Assembly: GCA_029298735.1 (NCBI GenBank)
Contig: JANSLP010000063.1
Coordinates: 1-64,000 of the forward strand
From: Ophiostoma sp. CBS 140.51
Lineage: Eukaryota > Ascomycota > Sordariomycetes > Ophiostomatales > Ophiostomataceae
Length of the DNA stretch: 64,000 nucleotides
Direction of reading: 5' to 3'
Shown piece by piece: positions 53,280-64,000 of the stretch. The notes under the pieces were generated by a model. That model did no database searches. It worked only from the letters and a program-made list of their open reading frames with translations, and was not told the origin of the DNA. A program made the translations under genes and the position numbers. Within the stretch, counting starts at the first letter, position 1, and each line of letters starts with the position of its first letter.

Positions 53280-56200
53280 GGTTGAAACTGGCGGTTGAAA
53301 GAATAAAGTGCCCGCGTACTGAGTATGTGACAAAACGAAATAAGATGTCTTGAAGAGAAAGCGACAACTGGTGTGGCTGAAAAGAGAGTCGTTAAAGAAG
53401 AGAGGGAGAAAGGCAAAATAGAGATCCTCAAAGAAGGAGCTGGTTGAGAGGCAAATAATAAAAAGGTGCAAGCAAAGAGTGTTGTAGAATAAAACGATCG
53501 AGTTGCCGAGTTGAGAGGAAGGGTGGGAGTAGAGGTGAAGGTCGACGATGGGTCTATATACCCCTTCGAGGCAAACCTTGGGCTCACGGCGTCCGTCAAC
53601 GACACCAAGCAGGCTGACTGTCGTGGCAGCCGTTCAGTGCACAGTACTGCAGTGGAGATTTGAGTGACGTTTTTAGGACGTGTTTGCAGCTTTTCGTTTT
53701 GTGGATGGATGCGTTTTATCTCGCCCTGTTTGTTTGTATACTCACGGGAACGGGCAGCAAGGTTACGAAAGAGATGTTGTGTCCAAGAGAAGGAAGGGAG
53801 TTGGTCAGGTCGGCTAGGAGGTCTTTGTTGGCAGGCAAGACCTGCGTGCCTTTTCAATCTTGGGCCTGGCTTGGGCTTTTGTTGCCTTCCCGTGTTTTCT
53901 CTTCTCTTCCTTTCCTTTCCTCTCCATTTTTGCCCTCCTTTTCTTTTTCTCTTCTTCCTTGCCTTTCTCTTTTCTACCACATCCCCTATCCCCCTCCTGC
54001 ACCTGCAGCTCACCCCCGTCCCCACCGAACCCTTGTCAGAGCGTTTTTGGCACTTACCAAAGATGGGTTCGTTTGAGCTCCCTAGGAGACTTCGAAAGCG
54101 TGCCGGTCCCGTGGGCCAACCCCATACTTTGCGCGCGCACGGCTTTGATTGTTCTTCTAGAAAGAATATTTGGAGGCCGTGCGTGTGAGTTGGATTTTTC
54201 TCTCTCTCGAGGACAAGAAAAGTCGAATAGAAGGGGGGTGGTTGGGGACCGAGTTTGTCTTTCAGATGCGATCTAGCCGTGTTAGCTCGTGTTTCTTGCA
54301 ACGAGACAAACTTGCATCCGTAGATTTGTTGTACAAAGGACAAGCGTACAGTAAGAAATTCCCTTTTCTTTCCGTCGATGTCTTACCTTGCGGATTGTTT
54401 TTCTGTTCCCCTGATATTGACATTTTGTGTAACAATTGTCGTGAATACATCGTAAGGCGATATAATACGCGAACAGCCGTGCCTGAAGGCTGCTATCCAT
54501 TGCTTGATGTTGTAAGAAGCGGACTCATAGCCACCGATACTTTCCTGCTCAGAACAAGTCAGTATCATGGTCTGTAGATACCGTGATAGTAAAATGAACA
54601 GGAATTATACAGGAACACTGCCGTCAGGCTCAAACCATACGCCATAATGCGATGGCAGAGACGAGATCAGTGGGATTCTTCGAGTGTCGTCGTTGTCACA
54701 GACAGGTATAGGCAGTCAGAAGGTCTCCTCTTCGGTAAGTCAGGCGCATGCGTGCATTGCTCGCATGTAGTGCAATGTAGCTAGCAACGCAGCTGTTTGC
54801 TGTTTGCTGTTTGCTGCATCTCAATGAGCGGATGAAGGTTCCTGTAGATGTCATTCGGTTTGAATACTGCAGTACGTCGTATATGCTACTTAAATTGACG
54901 TCAAGGACAGTGTTGAAATGCGTTTTTTGACTGAGAATTTGCAGGTATGCCAGCGCCTTCTCCCATTTAACTGATAATATCGCTGGGATAAGCGCCTAGG
55001 CACCATTGATAGTTGGCTAGAGCCGGCAAATTTTTTGGTCTTTTTGGGGAAATCCAGCCAGCGAGTAGAGACGTCTTGTTCCAAGTCTAGAATTTTTGCT
55101 CAGGCACCGCAATTTCCACCATTTGGTGCGTTTTCAAATTTGGCTGCTTGTCGGTTTGTGAATAATATGGCATTTGTGGCATATGACGGGAAGCCGATTC
55201 GAGGATAAAAAAAGAAAGAAAGAAAAGAGCTCTGCAAGTACACCCCACCCCGTCTTTTTGACTGGAAATGTAAGGCACCACTTCCAGAGAGAAAGAAAAA
55301 AAAATACGACCCCCTGGCTACCGTTGTGCCAGCCCATCGGGTGTAAGTCCGGAAGTGCCCTCTTGGGCAGATATTTCTGCCATTTTGTTATACTGTTCAG
55401 TTCGACAGATAAGTCGGGCTGTGAGGTAGGAGCATCAGCCTTTTTCCTTCTTCATTTTCGAATGTCGCCTTGCCGGGTAAGCGTGAATTTGACTTGAGCC
55501 AAATGAATAAGGCTGCGAAATAGAAATAAGCTAGAGAGGTAGACGAGGGCTTTCAGAAGCAAAATGTCATTGGCGGGGTGAGGAAGGGTGCATCTGGGTT
55601 GGGATGCATAGCCAGCATAGTAGTGTCATGTATGCAGGCCAGCAGTTTGCTTTCCAACTCACCACACCCTTCTTTGAAACTTCAGCTTTCGGTATGTGAG
55701 CCTTATGCCTGTGCCATATTCTAGGCCCTCGAATGACGTGGAATCTGCAGGATTTTGACAACAACGTCCCGGCGTGACGGATTGTGGCGATGCTGTGCAT
55801 AACTGGCAAGTTGAGTAGTTGTATTTTTGATTCTTTGGGATGTTCTGCAAGTCTGACGACAGTGCTGTCTCACAGCTATGCAGTCGGATGACACGGAAGC
55901 CACATATAATCGAAAATGAAAAGAAACGAGGCAAAGCTGTCAAGATGGAGCCTGAAACATCGGGACATGGACGAGGTCGAATGCGAAGGCGAGGCGGGGA
56001 AGAAGGTGTAAGTACCTCGTAATCCACAACAAATGCGGCTAGTAAGAACGGGAGCCGCCGTGTTAGCTTCCGCGCTGCCTGTCATTGGGCTAACATTCTT
56101 GAAGGGTCGTTTTGTAGCGGATAATGCCCATGGTACGACGCTGGTCAACATTGGCGTTCGACGAATTGCTCGATGCATGTTGTTGCAAACGTTGAATTTG

Positions 56201-59200
56201 TGGTAGGCGCGTATCATATCGTATGGTGTGAAAGTTTATGTCTGGCTGGAATTTGTAGAGAGAAATACCGACAAGCTAAGAGAGAGGGAGAACAGCCACT
56301 TCGTAAGGCCGCCATCAGGCCAAAATAAAGGACCGAAACTTGCACATTTGAAAGTCAGCAGGGGAGGCTGCCGCTTCGTCTTTGATGTTATCATAATGCA
56401 ATGCTAGAACAAGTCATTGTTTTTTGGCCAGCCCTGCCAGCAAATGCATCTTGGGCTGCACACTTCTGAGGTTGCCAAGAACCCGGCCGCAAACTACTGG
56501 CCATGGCTGGCGCAGGCTCTCACTGTTTTGCCATCAAACAACACGAACATTTCGACAATGTGGACCAGGCACCGGTCAGGACCATCGCCCAGATGGTTTT
56601 TATTGCATGGTTCCAAGTATGCTGCATGTCATTGGGACCCGGGAGTAAGTTCCACTACCGACAAAAAGGTAGGGCGGACACCGAAAAAATGCATTTTGTG
56701 CATTGGACTTGGCGTCATAATGTCAATCAGGCGACTAACGGTTAGCCGAGAGAGCGGCTGTGATTGCTGGCATTGCTCGTGCCGAAGTGTGTCCGCAAGT
56801 GGGCCAGGGGAACGAGCCGGATCGAGGCGTCATTGTTGCAAGTGTGTGTAGGCCATTAGTATATATATCTATCTTTTGTTAGTCAAAACGCTGTTTTGAC
56901 AGATGCTGGAAGATTGCCATAGCAAGCAGGTTATGATACTATGATCCACATACTGTATTGGGCTGTGATACCAACAAATACCTCATAAAGTCAAGATACA
57001 GGCGACCCATGAGACCGTATTAATTGCACGTGGAGCCTGGTGGGAGCCTAGTGGAAGGCACTATGATCTCAAGGAAGCACAAGAGCGGGATAGGGGCGAT
57101 CGCGTCTTTGACTGGTTGTTTGAATGAAATATTGAGATTTAGAATAGAAAGCAGATGAGAGTAGAAGGGATGACCAGAAAGCATGTTGTAGAAACCCGCA
57201 GATTGTTGCATGACAGACTATAGTGCCATGAGAGCGGGATGTTGCATCTTTTTGCTGTATTTCCTTTTCAAGATAGTGATACAGGATAAAATTGTAACCT
57301 GGTGTGGGCGACGCAAGATGCAAAACGAGTCTGATTTGACAACAAGTGAGAAAAGAAGGATGGTGAAGACAGGATGAACAGGTTGGGAAGCGCAGATTTT
57401 GGGCACTGCAGCAACGCAATGCATGTGCTTGAATGAAGGGGTGGCAACAGATCCGGCAATTCCAGAAAAGGAAAGAGGAAAAGAGGCAAGTGCGACCTGA
57501 CATGTTGGGAAGTTGCGACCAGAGCGTCGTGAACGGCGAGGAAGGGGAGGCCGACGACTTTCTGCATATGGCAGGTATGACCAACAATTCTTGCTAGGAG
57601 CACAGGAATGGACAGTCTGCCTGTCGTGCCTTCCCCTTCATATCTGGGGATGCTTAGGTTGTGGATTGATTGATGCATACTGCCTGTTGATACTGTCTCA
57701 ATCATCCACGACACATATTTGTTTCTCGCACAAAAGCTGCATGACAACTAGCCTGGCAGTTTACATGTACGACAATGAATCATAAGTGCTTCAATTGTAT
57801 AACATGGTGTTGGCCAAGACAGTGCTATAGTAACAGGACCAACAACTTTTAAGGAGGGAGTGTGATCGTGGCGGGAGTCAATATGTTTACACAAAACAAG
57901 GCGAGAGGACCATTTCAGCTGACCTCTTCTCCATCGGGCAATATTCTAGACGTTTCCGCCCTTCCAACCTTTCCCTGCGTCCAAAACTCGCTAGGACTGC
58001 CGAGAAAACCCCGATCTCAGACAATGGAAGATGGGTTCTTTACGGAGAAGAGAAGAGGCGGTCGACATTCGGCCAACACACCTGATCGCATATCCGTATG
58101 CCCGCCATCTGCAGTCCCGATTTGCTTTATCAAGACAGGTGCAGACAAAGGCACATAAAAGGTCTGGAAGAGTAAAAATGTAACCGAAGAAATGGGCGCG
58201 AAGACGAGACGGCGTACATTCAAAGACCACACGACCATGACAAGAAGCTGAGTAACATTGCCCAACCTTGATGGCACAGCAGGTCAGGAATCGAGAGGCA
58301 AAGTAAAAACGAATCCAACATCAGAGGAACTTGATGTACAGGAGAAGCAGAAAACTGCTTGAAAAGGATGGGGACTGCATCGCATGTATCGAAGTAGCAG
58401 ACAAAATGAGATGCTGGGCAACCTCGCACGGCGTGGCTTTCGCGGCGGCCAATGCTAAGAGCCTCTGGCAAAAGGATGCTTATTACAGACGAATATGAGA
58501 GACCTATCAATTTTTTTTCTCTTAAAAAAACATTGATGATTGCCTTCATTGCTTCGTGGCCATCTCATCATGAAAAGGAAGAACTCGGCGAGACCGTCTA
58601 CGGCCGGCAGACCACGGCCGGTATTTATGGCTCCAAAGAGGTGCTTAACGGCCTCGGGAGTAAACATTAGCCCCTTTTGAGAAATACTAATCACGTCGGC
58701 ACCTGGGGTATAATCTGGAGAAAAGCTGGAGTTGAGGGCGAAGGTGCCCTTTTTGCAGTCGACACTGGGCTGGCAGTCACCTGGTGACACCTGGCAGGCG
58801 CATCTAAGCACCTTGTCGTCACAGGCAGCTGATTGTCTCATGCCGACGGCTGGGAAGAAAAACAGTGGATACCTTCACTGGGGTGCTTGGCCTACTGGCT
58901 GCACGCCGTGTTCTCCGCAATTTCAGGCACCTGGACCTCGGTATGTTCCCCGTAAGCCGAGTCGCCCCTCCTCCACAACGACCAGCATACCATTCACGGG
59001 GAGGAGGAAAGCTGACTTGCGCAGTGTTTGAACCGCCAGGCGAGTCATTAGCACAGCCTTTTGGCTCTGTTTTTGTGGAGGAAGCGACGTCTTTCTGACA
59101 TCCACTCCTTCCGCGTCTCTCAGTTTTGTTCGTTGTCGCATCCTATTTCATCTCTTCACTACGCACCACTTTCTCTTTCTTGTTTCTCTCTTTCTTTGGT

Positions 59201-59263
59201 CTCTTTTCCTCTTTCCCACCAATTCCACCTACCATACATTCACACACACAGCAAACCGACACA
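53280..59263. other. 6-kb gene-poor region
   Basis: No gene that I can support. Contains C/T-rich DNA at 53880-54000, a CTGTTTG tandem repeat at 54793-54813, and scattered open frames with no motif. One minus-strand frame at 58455-58841 starts with ATG and is cysteine-rich at its N-terminus but matches nothing I know. The right end (59100-59260) is the pyrimidine-rich leader of the nitronate monooxygenase gene. Confidence 0.4.
54793..54813. repeat. Tandem repeat, 7-bp unit CTGTTTG x3
   Basis: Three perfect copies followed by a partial fourth (CTGC), in intergenic DNA. Confidence 0.8.
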
Positions 59264-60538
59264 ATGCCGTTCAACACTGAGCTCACCAGACGGCTGGGGA
59301 TTACAAGTACGCAGCACACAATTTGCCGGGCCCACTCTTGGACGGCTTTCCCTCTTCAGTTTGAAGCGCAGGACATGTTCAAATCACGATCACAAGGCTA
59401 ACACGATGCTCTTTTTTGTAATGCAGTCCCCGTCGTCCAGGGCGGTATGATGCACGTCGGTACGTTGGTTCTCCCTTTCGTCTCCCGTGTTGCGCCGGCG
59501 TTCCACTAGCTGCTGTTGTCACATGTGATGATGGCAAAATCGCAGAATGGACGAAGGTTGCAATATGACGACGAGATGCTCCTAACAGCCATGCCAGGAC
59601 ACAACAACTAACATTTTGCAGGCTACGCCGAGCTGGCCTCCGCCGTCTCCAACGCCGGCGGTCTCGGTATTATTACGGCGCTCATTTTCAAGACTCCCGA
59701 GGAGCTCCGCGACGAGATCCGCCGCTGCCGCACCATGACCAACAAGCCCTTTGGCGTCAACATCACCCTGCTGCCGTCGCTCGTCCCTCCCAACTATGCC
59801 GCCTACGCCCAGACCATCATTGACGAGGGTGTCAAGATCGTCGAGACCGCTGGTAACAGCCCCGGTCCCGTCATCACGATGCTTAAGAAGGCCGGCATCA
59901 TCATCCTGCACAAGTGCACGACCATCCGCCACGCCCTCAGCGCTGTCAAGCTAGGCGTTGATTTCCTCTCCATTGACGGCTTCGAGTGCGCTGGCCATGT
60001 CGGCGAGTCCGACATTACCAACTTCATCCTGCTGAGCCGCGCCCGGCAGACGCTCAAGATCCCCTTCCTGGCCTCGGGCGGTTTTGCTGACGGCCAGGGT
60101 CTGGCTGCCGCCCTTTGCCTGGGCGCTTGCGGTATCAACATGGGCACTCGCTTCATGTGCACGGTCGAGTCGCCTATCCACAGCAATATCAAGGAGGAGA
60201 TTGTCAAGGCACAGGAGACCGACACGGCCCTGGTGCTCCGCCGGTGGCGCAACACCACGCGTCTGTACCGCAACAAGGTGACAGAGGAGGCGCTCAAGGT
60301 CGAGCGCGAGAGCAAGTCGGGCGAGTTCTCGGAGATTGCACCGTTTGTGAGTGGCGCGCGTGGTCGCCAGGTGTTCCTCAACGGCGACCCTAACTACGGT
60401 GTCTGGACCGCTGGCCAGGTCATTGGCCTGATCCACGACATCCCCACGTGTGACGTTCTGGTGAAGCGGATCGAGAAGGAGGCTGAGGCGTCGCTGAAGG
60501 AGAAGCTGTCTCTCTTGCAGCCGGAGAGCAAGTTATAG
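59264..60538 (+). CDS. Nitronate monooxygenase (2-nitropropane dioxygenase family)
   Basis: Three exons, 59264..59306, 59427..59459 and 59622..60538, with GTACGC/GTACGT donors; 330 residues. FMN-dependent TIM-barrel enzyme that oxidises alkyl nitronates such as propionate 3-nitronate, removing toxic respiration inhibitors. The opening ITIPVVQGGMMHVGYAELA gives the first FMN-contacting strand (QGGM) and is assembled only after splicing. Further landmarks are AVSNAGGLGIITA, the GFECAGHVGESD segment with H151 in the position of the catalytic His, and the phosphate-binding SGGFADGQGLAAALCLGA with GTRFMCTVES after it. Length and domain order are normal. No targeting signal is visible, so cytosolic action is likely. 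The neighbours are unrelated. Confidence 0.93.
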
Positions 60539-63500
60539 GCTGGTCCGTGGTGCTGGCAAGGGCTGAGCTGGGCGGGCGAAACGAGCGATTTGTATATGCA
60601 GCCGCACCTCAAAACAGTGCGGGCATGCGGTAGTGTCATTTTTCGATACAATTTCTGGTGCATATTTCTGATGCATATATTCTGTAACCATATCAAGCCC
60701 ATTAGACGAAGAATAGAGACATGTCATATCTTCTGGACATCAATTATGTATTGTGTATATGCTGTTTGTACTTGCTAAATGTTGTTCTACATGCAAGCAA
60801 TCAAAGCTGTCGGCGCCCTACTTATGTGAGATACATGTAAGACCACACCGCTTGTTGAATTATTGTCGGAGCCGAGACGTCTCGAGCGAGGAGATTCGAG
60901 GTGAATAGCCAACGAAATCGATCATGTTCGCCATGTGCCAGAAATCGTGGACAGAGAGTCGGGGTGAGATGGCAATTACAGGCTGTCTGTGTAACCTCGA
61001 CGAGGCGAACGATCTAGACCTCCAAAGACCCAAAGCTCCTCGAGCCCCATGGAGGAGGAGCCTTTTGCATGTGCAGAAAATGTAAAAAAGACAAGCTTGC
61101 AGGTCAAATTCGAAAACAACTGCAACATTTCCCCAGCAACAAACGCCATCAGGAGACAGGTCACGCTGTTGCCAGCGAAGATGATGCTAATGAACTCCTG
61201 CGATAGCTTGCATCATAGTCTGACAAGACATATTTCTGGAAAGCAACCAAGGCAGAAGCTAATGAAGTTCACGATGTATCAATGGGACTATTCACCATTT
61301 CCAGCTCGGATTTGCCCATCGTACGATATGCCAACTCGACTGCCGACGACCTTACCACCATGTCGGTGGCGCACTCTGCAGCATACGAAATAAGCATGCT
61401 CAACAGCCACCATCGTCAAAACTCTGGGTCTGGCACGCATTGTAAAAGGCCGAGTTTTGTCTGGTCGACGGATCAAGCTTTTTCAGCGTAATACAACGTC
61501 GGACACGGCGAAGACAGTGAAGACGGCAGGATCATGTCAAATATGTGTACTGTGTAATTTTGAAAGAAGGAAGTTGCCCAGGGCGTGCCTGCTTAACGCA
61601 ATTTTTGCGCCCTGGAGCCATCAAACGATCATGTGGTCGTGGGACGTGGTGTCTATTGATAGTAGCTTTCGGGCGGTTTCTAGTGGGTTATGGGTTATGA
61701 CTGTGCTTCCGTACGGGCCCTGCTTGGCCTTTTTAGTGGGGTGTAGATACGGCGGATGAGACAACTGGCCCAGACAGACGTCGACTCAGCCAGAGAGCAA
61801 AGACCCCACACGATTCGCAAACGGCCCACACACTCCACGGAAGACAGACAATTGAGACAGGCAAGAGCGACTCGTGGAGAGTGACAACGAAGAGGGGGAG
61901 GCAAGGCAAAGCTCAGGACTCTAAAAAGAACAGGCGCGACCAACAACATACACTAAATCGCCTGGAAGGGGAAGGCACGACCTGGCCCTGTTGGCAGTTG
62001 GGACGGCTGGATGCTCTCGAGCTTGTACTTGTGGAGAGCAGTGCCACCCAAGTTTTGTGCAGATTTGCTGCTAGGCGGTACTTTGCGCTCTGTTGACTAC
62101 AGGTCAAAGGCCCAGAACGAGATCGGCGCTTGGCACGCCGCTGTTGCTCCTCCACGACTCTCACTGCGTGCGAACTGGTTATCGTCACTATCAGGGATGT
62201 TCCTCCCCCTCATCGTCCCATTTTCCCGTTGCCTCCTTCCCCTTTCCCCCTTTTGTCGTTTTTTCTTCTCCTCTTCACGCACTTTCCTCGCAGTGCATAT
62301 TCATTTTTGCTTGTCCTGATTGTCCTGAAAAGGCAACTGCACCTTCCCCGCGTGCTCTGAAAACGATCGTCACAAGCTGCTAGGTCTGAGAGCGGCGGAA
62401 GGAACGACGCTTGTTTTATCTAGAGTGGGGGGAAACACTCCTGCTCTCCAGAGCTTGAAATCAGGCACTGTTACGAAGTTCTCTGCCCAAAGGGAGGGCC
62501 ACATCACAGCTTCAACCCTTTTTCTCCCTCTCTTTATTCTCATTCACGTTCGCATTTCGTCGACGCGCATCCTCTCTCTTTTACAACGCACGCCTTGTCA
62601 CTGTCCTGCCGACGCACGACAGCTTTCGACAGCATTGTTGTATCCTGGTCGCCCCACCGCCCACGGGGCCAAGTAACAAACCTGTCCGAAAAAAAGTTGA
62701 CGAGACTCGAAAATCTTCTTTCCTTTTCTGCTCTCTCTTCAACCTCAACAACCCCTACCCTCTGTCTCTGTGTGTGTCTCTCTCACTATTATTCAACCTT
62801 ATCATAGTCTTAGAGACCTGCGCGCATTCTGCAAGACCTATCATCAAGAACACGCGCCCACCGAAACACGATTTTTTGCGCACGCGATCGATTGGCCACG
62901 CTGAAGACAACGACTCGCTTGACGACAACAACACATTTCGAGGTCCCTTTTGATACACGATGCTGATGCCCCAGGCCGTCTTCTCTCTTTTGCCCCCGAC
63001 CATCATCCCCCGATAGATCTCGCCATTCTGTCCCAGAACCCATACCGGCGCTCGATTCCACATCTGTGTGCTCAGCCACGTTTCTATACTTGTTTTCTTG
63101 CATCGTTATCCAAACATCTTATAACCCTCATCGCGCATTCCGAAGCGCACAAAGAAAACATCCCGAGAACCACATCACTCGGGAACCCTTCTGCCTTGGT
63201 CTTTCTCGTCTATCTATCGATACGTCCTGTATCGCCCGTTTGACAGCCGGTCGCACAGCCGTTCCGACTCTCTTTACCGGGCTCTATCAAGCCTTCCGCC
63301 AAGCTGCCAAGCTGCCAAGACGTGGCCTTCTCCGCCCTGCCCTACCCTCTCTATCAGTTTTGCTCGTGGTTTGCCTGGCCGCGTTTCGCCCCGCCACGTG
63401 CTGCTCAGCTCTTCAGCTTTCTTGTCCCCCCTCACCACGAGCTTTTCGACTTTTCTGTAAAACACCGTGATCATCTTTTCTTGATTCATTGCTTTCTACA

Positions 63501-63710
63501 TCACAGACCCTTGATCGTTTGAAACCCGACTGTCGACTACATCTTCGGCACGCACGATCGCAGACTCGACGACACGACCGTCGCTAACATCGGCGTCTAT
63601 TTTGGCGTGCTGACTTGCATACCTATCGGTAGTTGGTCTAGACGCACAGCACAATCGCGAGCACAAGAACAACACCACCCCTACTGAACCACCACACACC
63701 GACCGCCATC
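60539..63710. other. 3.2-kb region with the long leader of the last gene
   Basis: Downstream of the nitronate monooxygenase I see no gene to about 62400. From there to 63710 the DNA is C/T-rich with many TCGAC words, which looks like a long promoter and 5' leader for the gene starting at 63711. Several short open frames lie in it and could act as uORFs. Confidence 0.4.
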
Positions 63711-64000
63711 ATGTCGCACAAACCCATGTCGATGGAGGCCGTTATGGACGAGGAGCGCCGTGAGGTCCTGGCGCTGCTTGAGGGCCGTTCTGATCACAGT
63801 CGCCGGTCGTCGAGCATAGCAAGCGCTGGCCGGTCCGCATCGCCATACTCGAGGAACCCACGCTCGCCTATGCGCTCGCCCATGCAGAGCATCCTCGACT
63901 ATGACGACCTCGAGGTCCCTCCTGAAACGTCCAATGCATTCAACGCAGGCGCTTCCAACACATCTCGCCAGAGCTCTCCACGCCCAGCAGCTCAGCCGAT
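63711..64000 (+). CDS. 5' end of an unrecognised Ser/Pro/Arg-rich protein (runs off the window)
   Basis: Partial: 96 complete codons to the window edge with no stop. The start ATG at 63711 follows a CATC context and a long C/T-rich leader. The N-terminus MSHKPMSMEAVMDEERREVL and the following ALLEGRSDHSRRSS look conserved and helical. After that the chain is Ser/Arg/Pro-rich and probably disordered (SPYSRNPRSPMRSPMQS), with several RSP/RRSS sites of the kind phosphorylated by basophilic or proline-directed kinases. I have a sense that such a start is shared by a Sordariomycete protein family but cannot name it. Function unknown from this part. Confidence 0.7.
   Translation, partial: MSHKPMSMEAVMDEERREVLALLEGRSDHSRRSSSIASAGRSASPYSRNPRSPMRSPMQSILDYDDLEVPPETSNAFNAGASNTSRQSSPRPAAQP

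Noticed and set aside
53189..54343. 384-codon minus-strand frame overlapping the dsRBD gene's first exon
   Set aside because: It is in another frame over the promoter of the dsRBD gene, of polypurine/polypyrimidine origin (Lys/Arg-rich), without motifs.
1..64000. CRISPR array, prophage, insertion sequence, or secondary-metabolite cluster
   Set aside because: No regularly spaced repeats, no phage or transposase motifs, and no PKS/NRPS/terpene genes; every recognised gene is a eukaryotic housekeeping type.

Overview
The window is nuclear DNA of a filamentous ascomycete (Pezizomycotina, most likely a Sordariomycete). The support is eukaryotic housekeeping genes on both strands, introns of mostly 50-125 nt with GTAAGT/GTATGT/GTACGT donors and CTAAC-type branch sites, GC-rich coding exons in lower-GC intergenic DNA, and close matches to fungal families such as HookA, the TOM1 HECT ligase and a PTS2-type thiolase. 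I cannot name genus or species. I find no CRISPR array, no intact transposon, and no tRNA or rRNA gene.

Layout. 0.6-5 kb: COQ2 (ubiquinone prenyltransferase), ribosomal protein uS12/S23 with a predicted 5'-UTR intron, and a low-complexity protein of unknown function preceded by an AUG-UAG start-stop uORF. 7.2-20.7 kb: one giant gene for a TOM1/HUWE1-type HECT E3 ligase (4414 residues, four exons). 21.9-24.3 kb: HookA, the dynein-early endosome adaptor. 25.9-28.5 kb: a small secreted inhibitor-I9 (subtilisin propeptide-like) protein and PRPP synthetase with six exons. 29.5-33.8 kb: ribosomal protein eS6 with an intron after its second codon, DPH1 (diphthamide synthesis) and CTF8 (alternative clamp loader). 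34.4-35.6 kb: a secreted aldose-1-epimerase-like enzyme. 38.6-41.6 kb: a large uncharacterised protein. 43.1-44 kb: a She3-like coiled-coil reading frame with no usable start codon. 45.1-48.1 kb: peroxisomal 3-ketoacyl-CoA thiolase and mitochondrial ribosomal protein uS7m. 48.1-59.3 kb: a gene-poor stretch of about 11 kb in which I can support only a tiny three-exon dsRNA-binding-domain protein. 59.3-60.5 kb: a nitronate monooxygenase. 63.7 kb to the edge: the 5' end of an unrecognised gene.

The genes do not form a pathway or secondary-metabolite cluster. They are independent housekeeping loci: translation (uS12, eS6, uS7m, and DPH1 modifying eEF2), mitochondrial quinone synthesis, protein turnover, endosome transport, nucleotide synthesis, peroxisomal beta-oxidation, sister-chromatid cohesion and nitronate detoxification. 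The items most worth a second look are the She3-like frame lacking an ATG, a probable extra 3' exon of the 41.6-kb gene whose donor overlaps a stop codon, the overlooked dsRBD gene, the start-stop uORF, and a short repeat family near the left edge. I do not see a convincing new multi-gene system.
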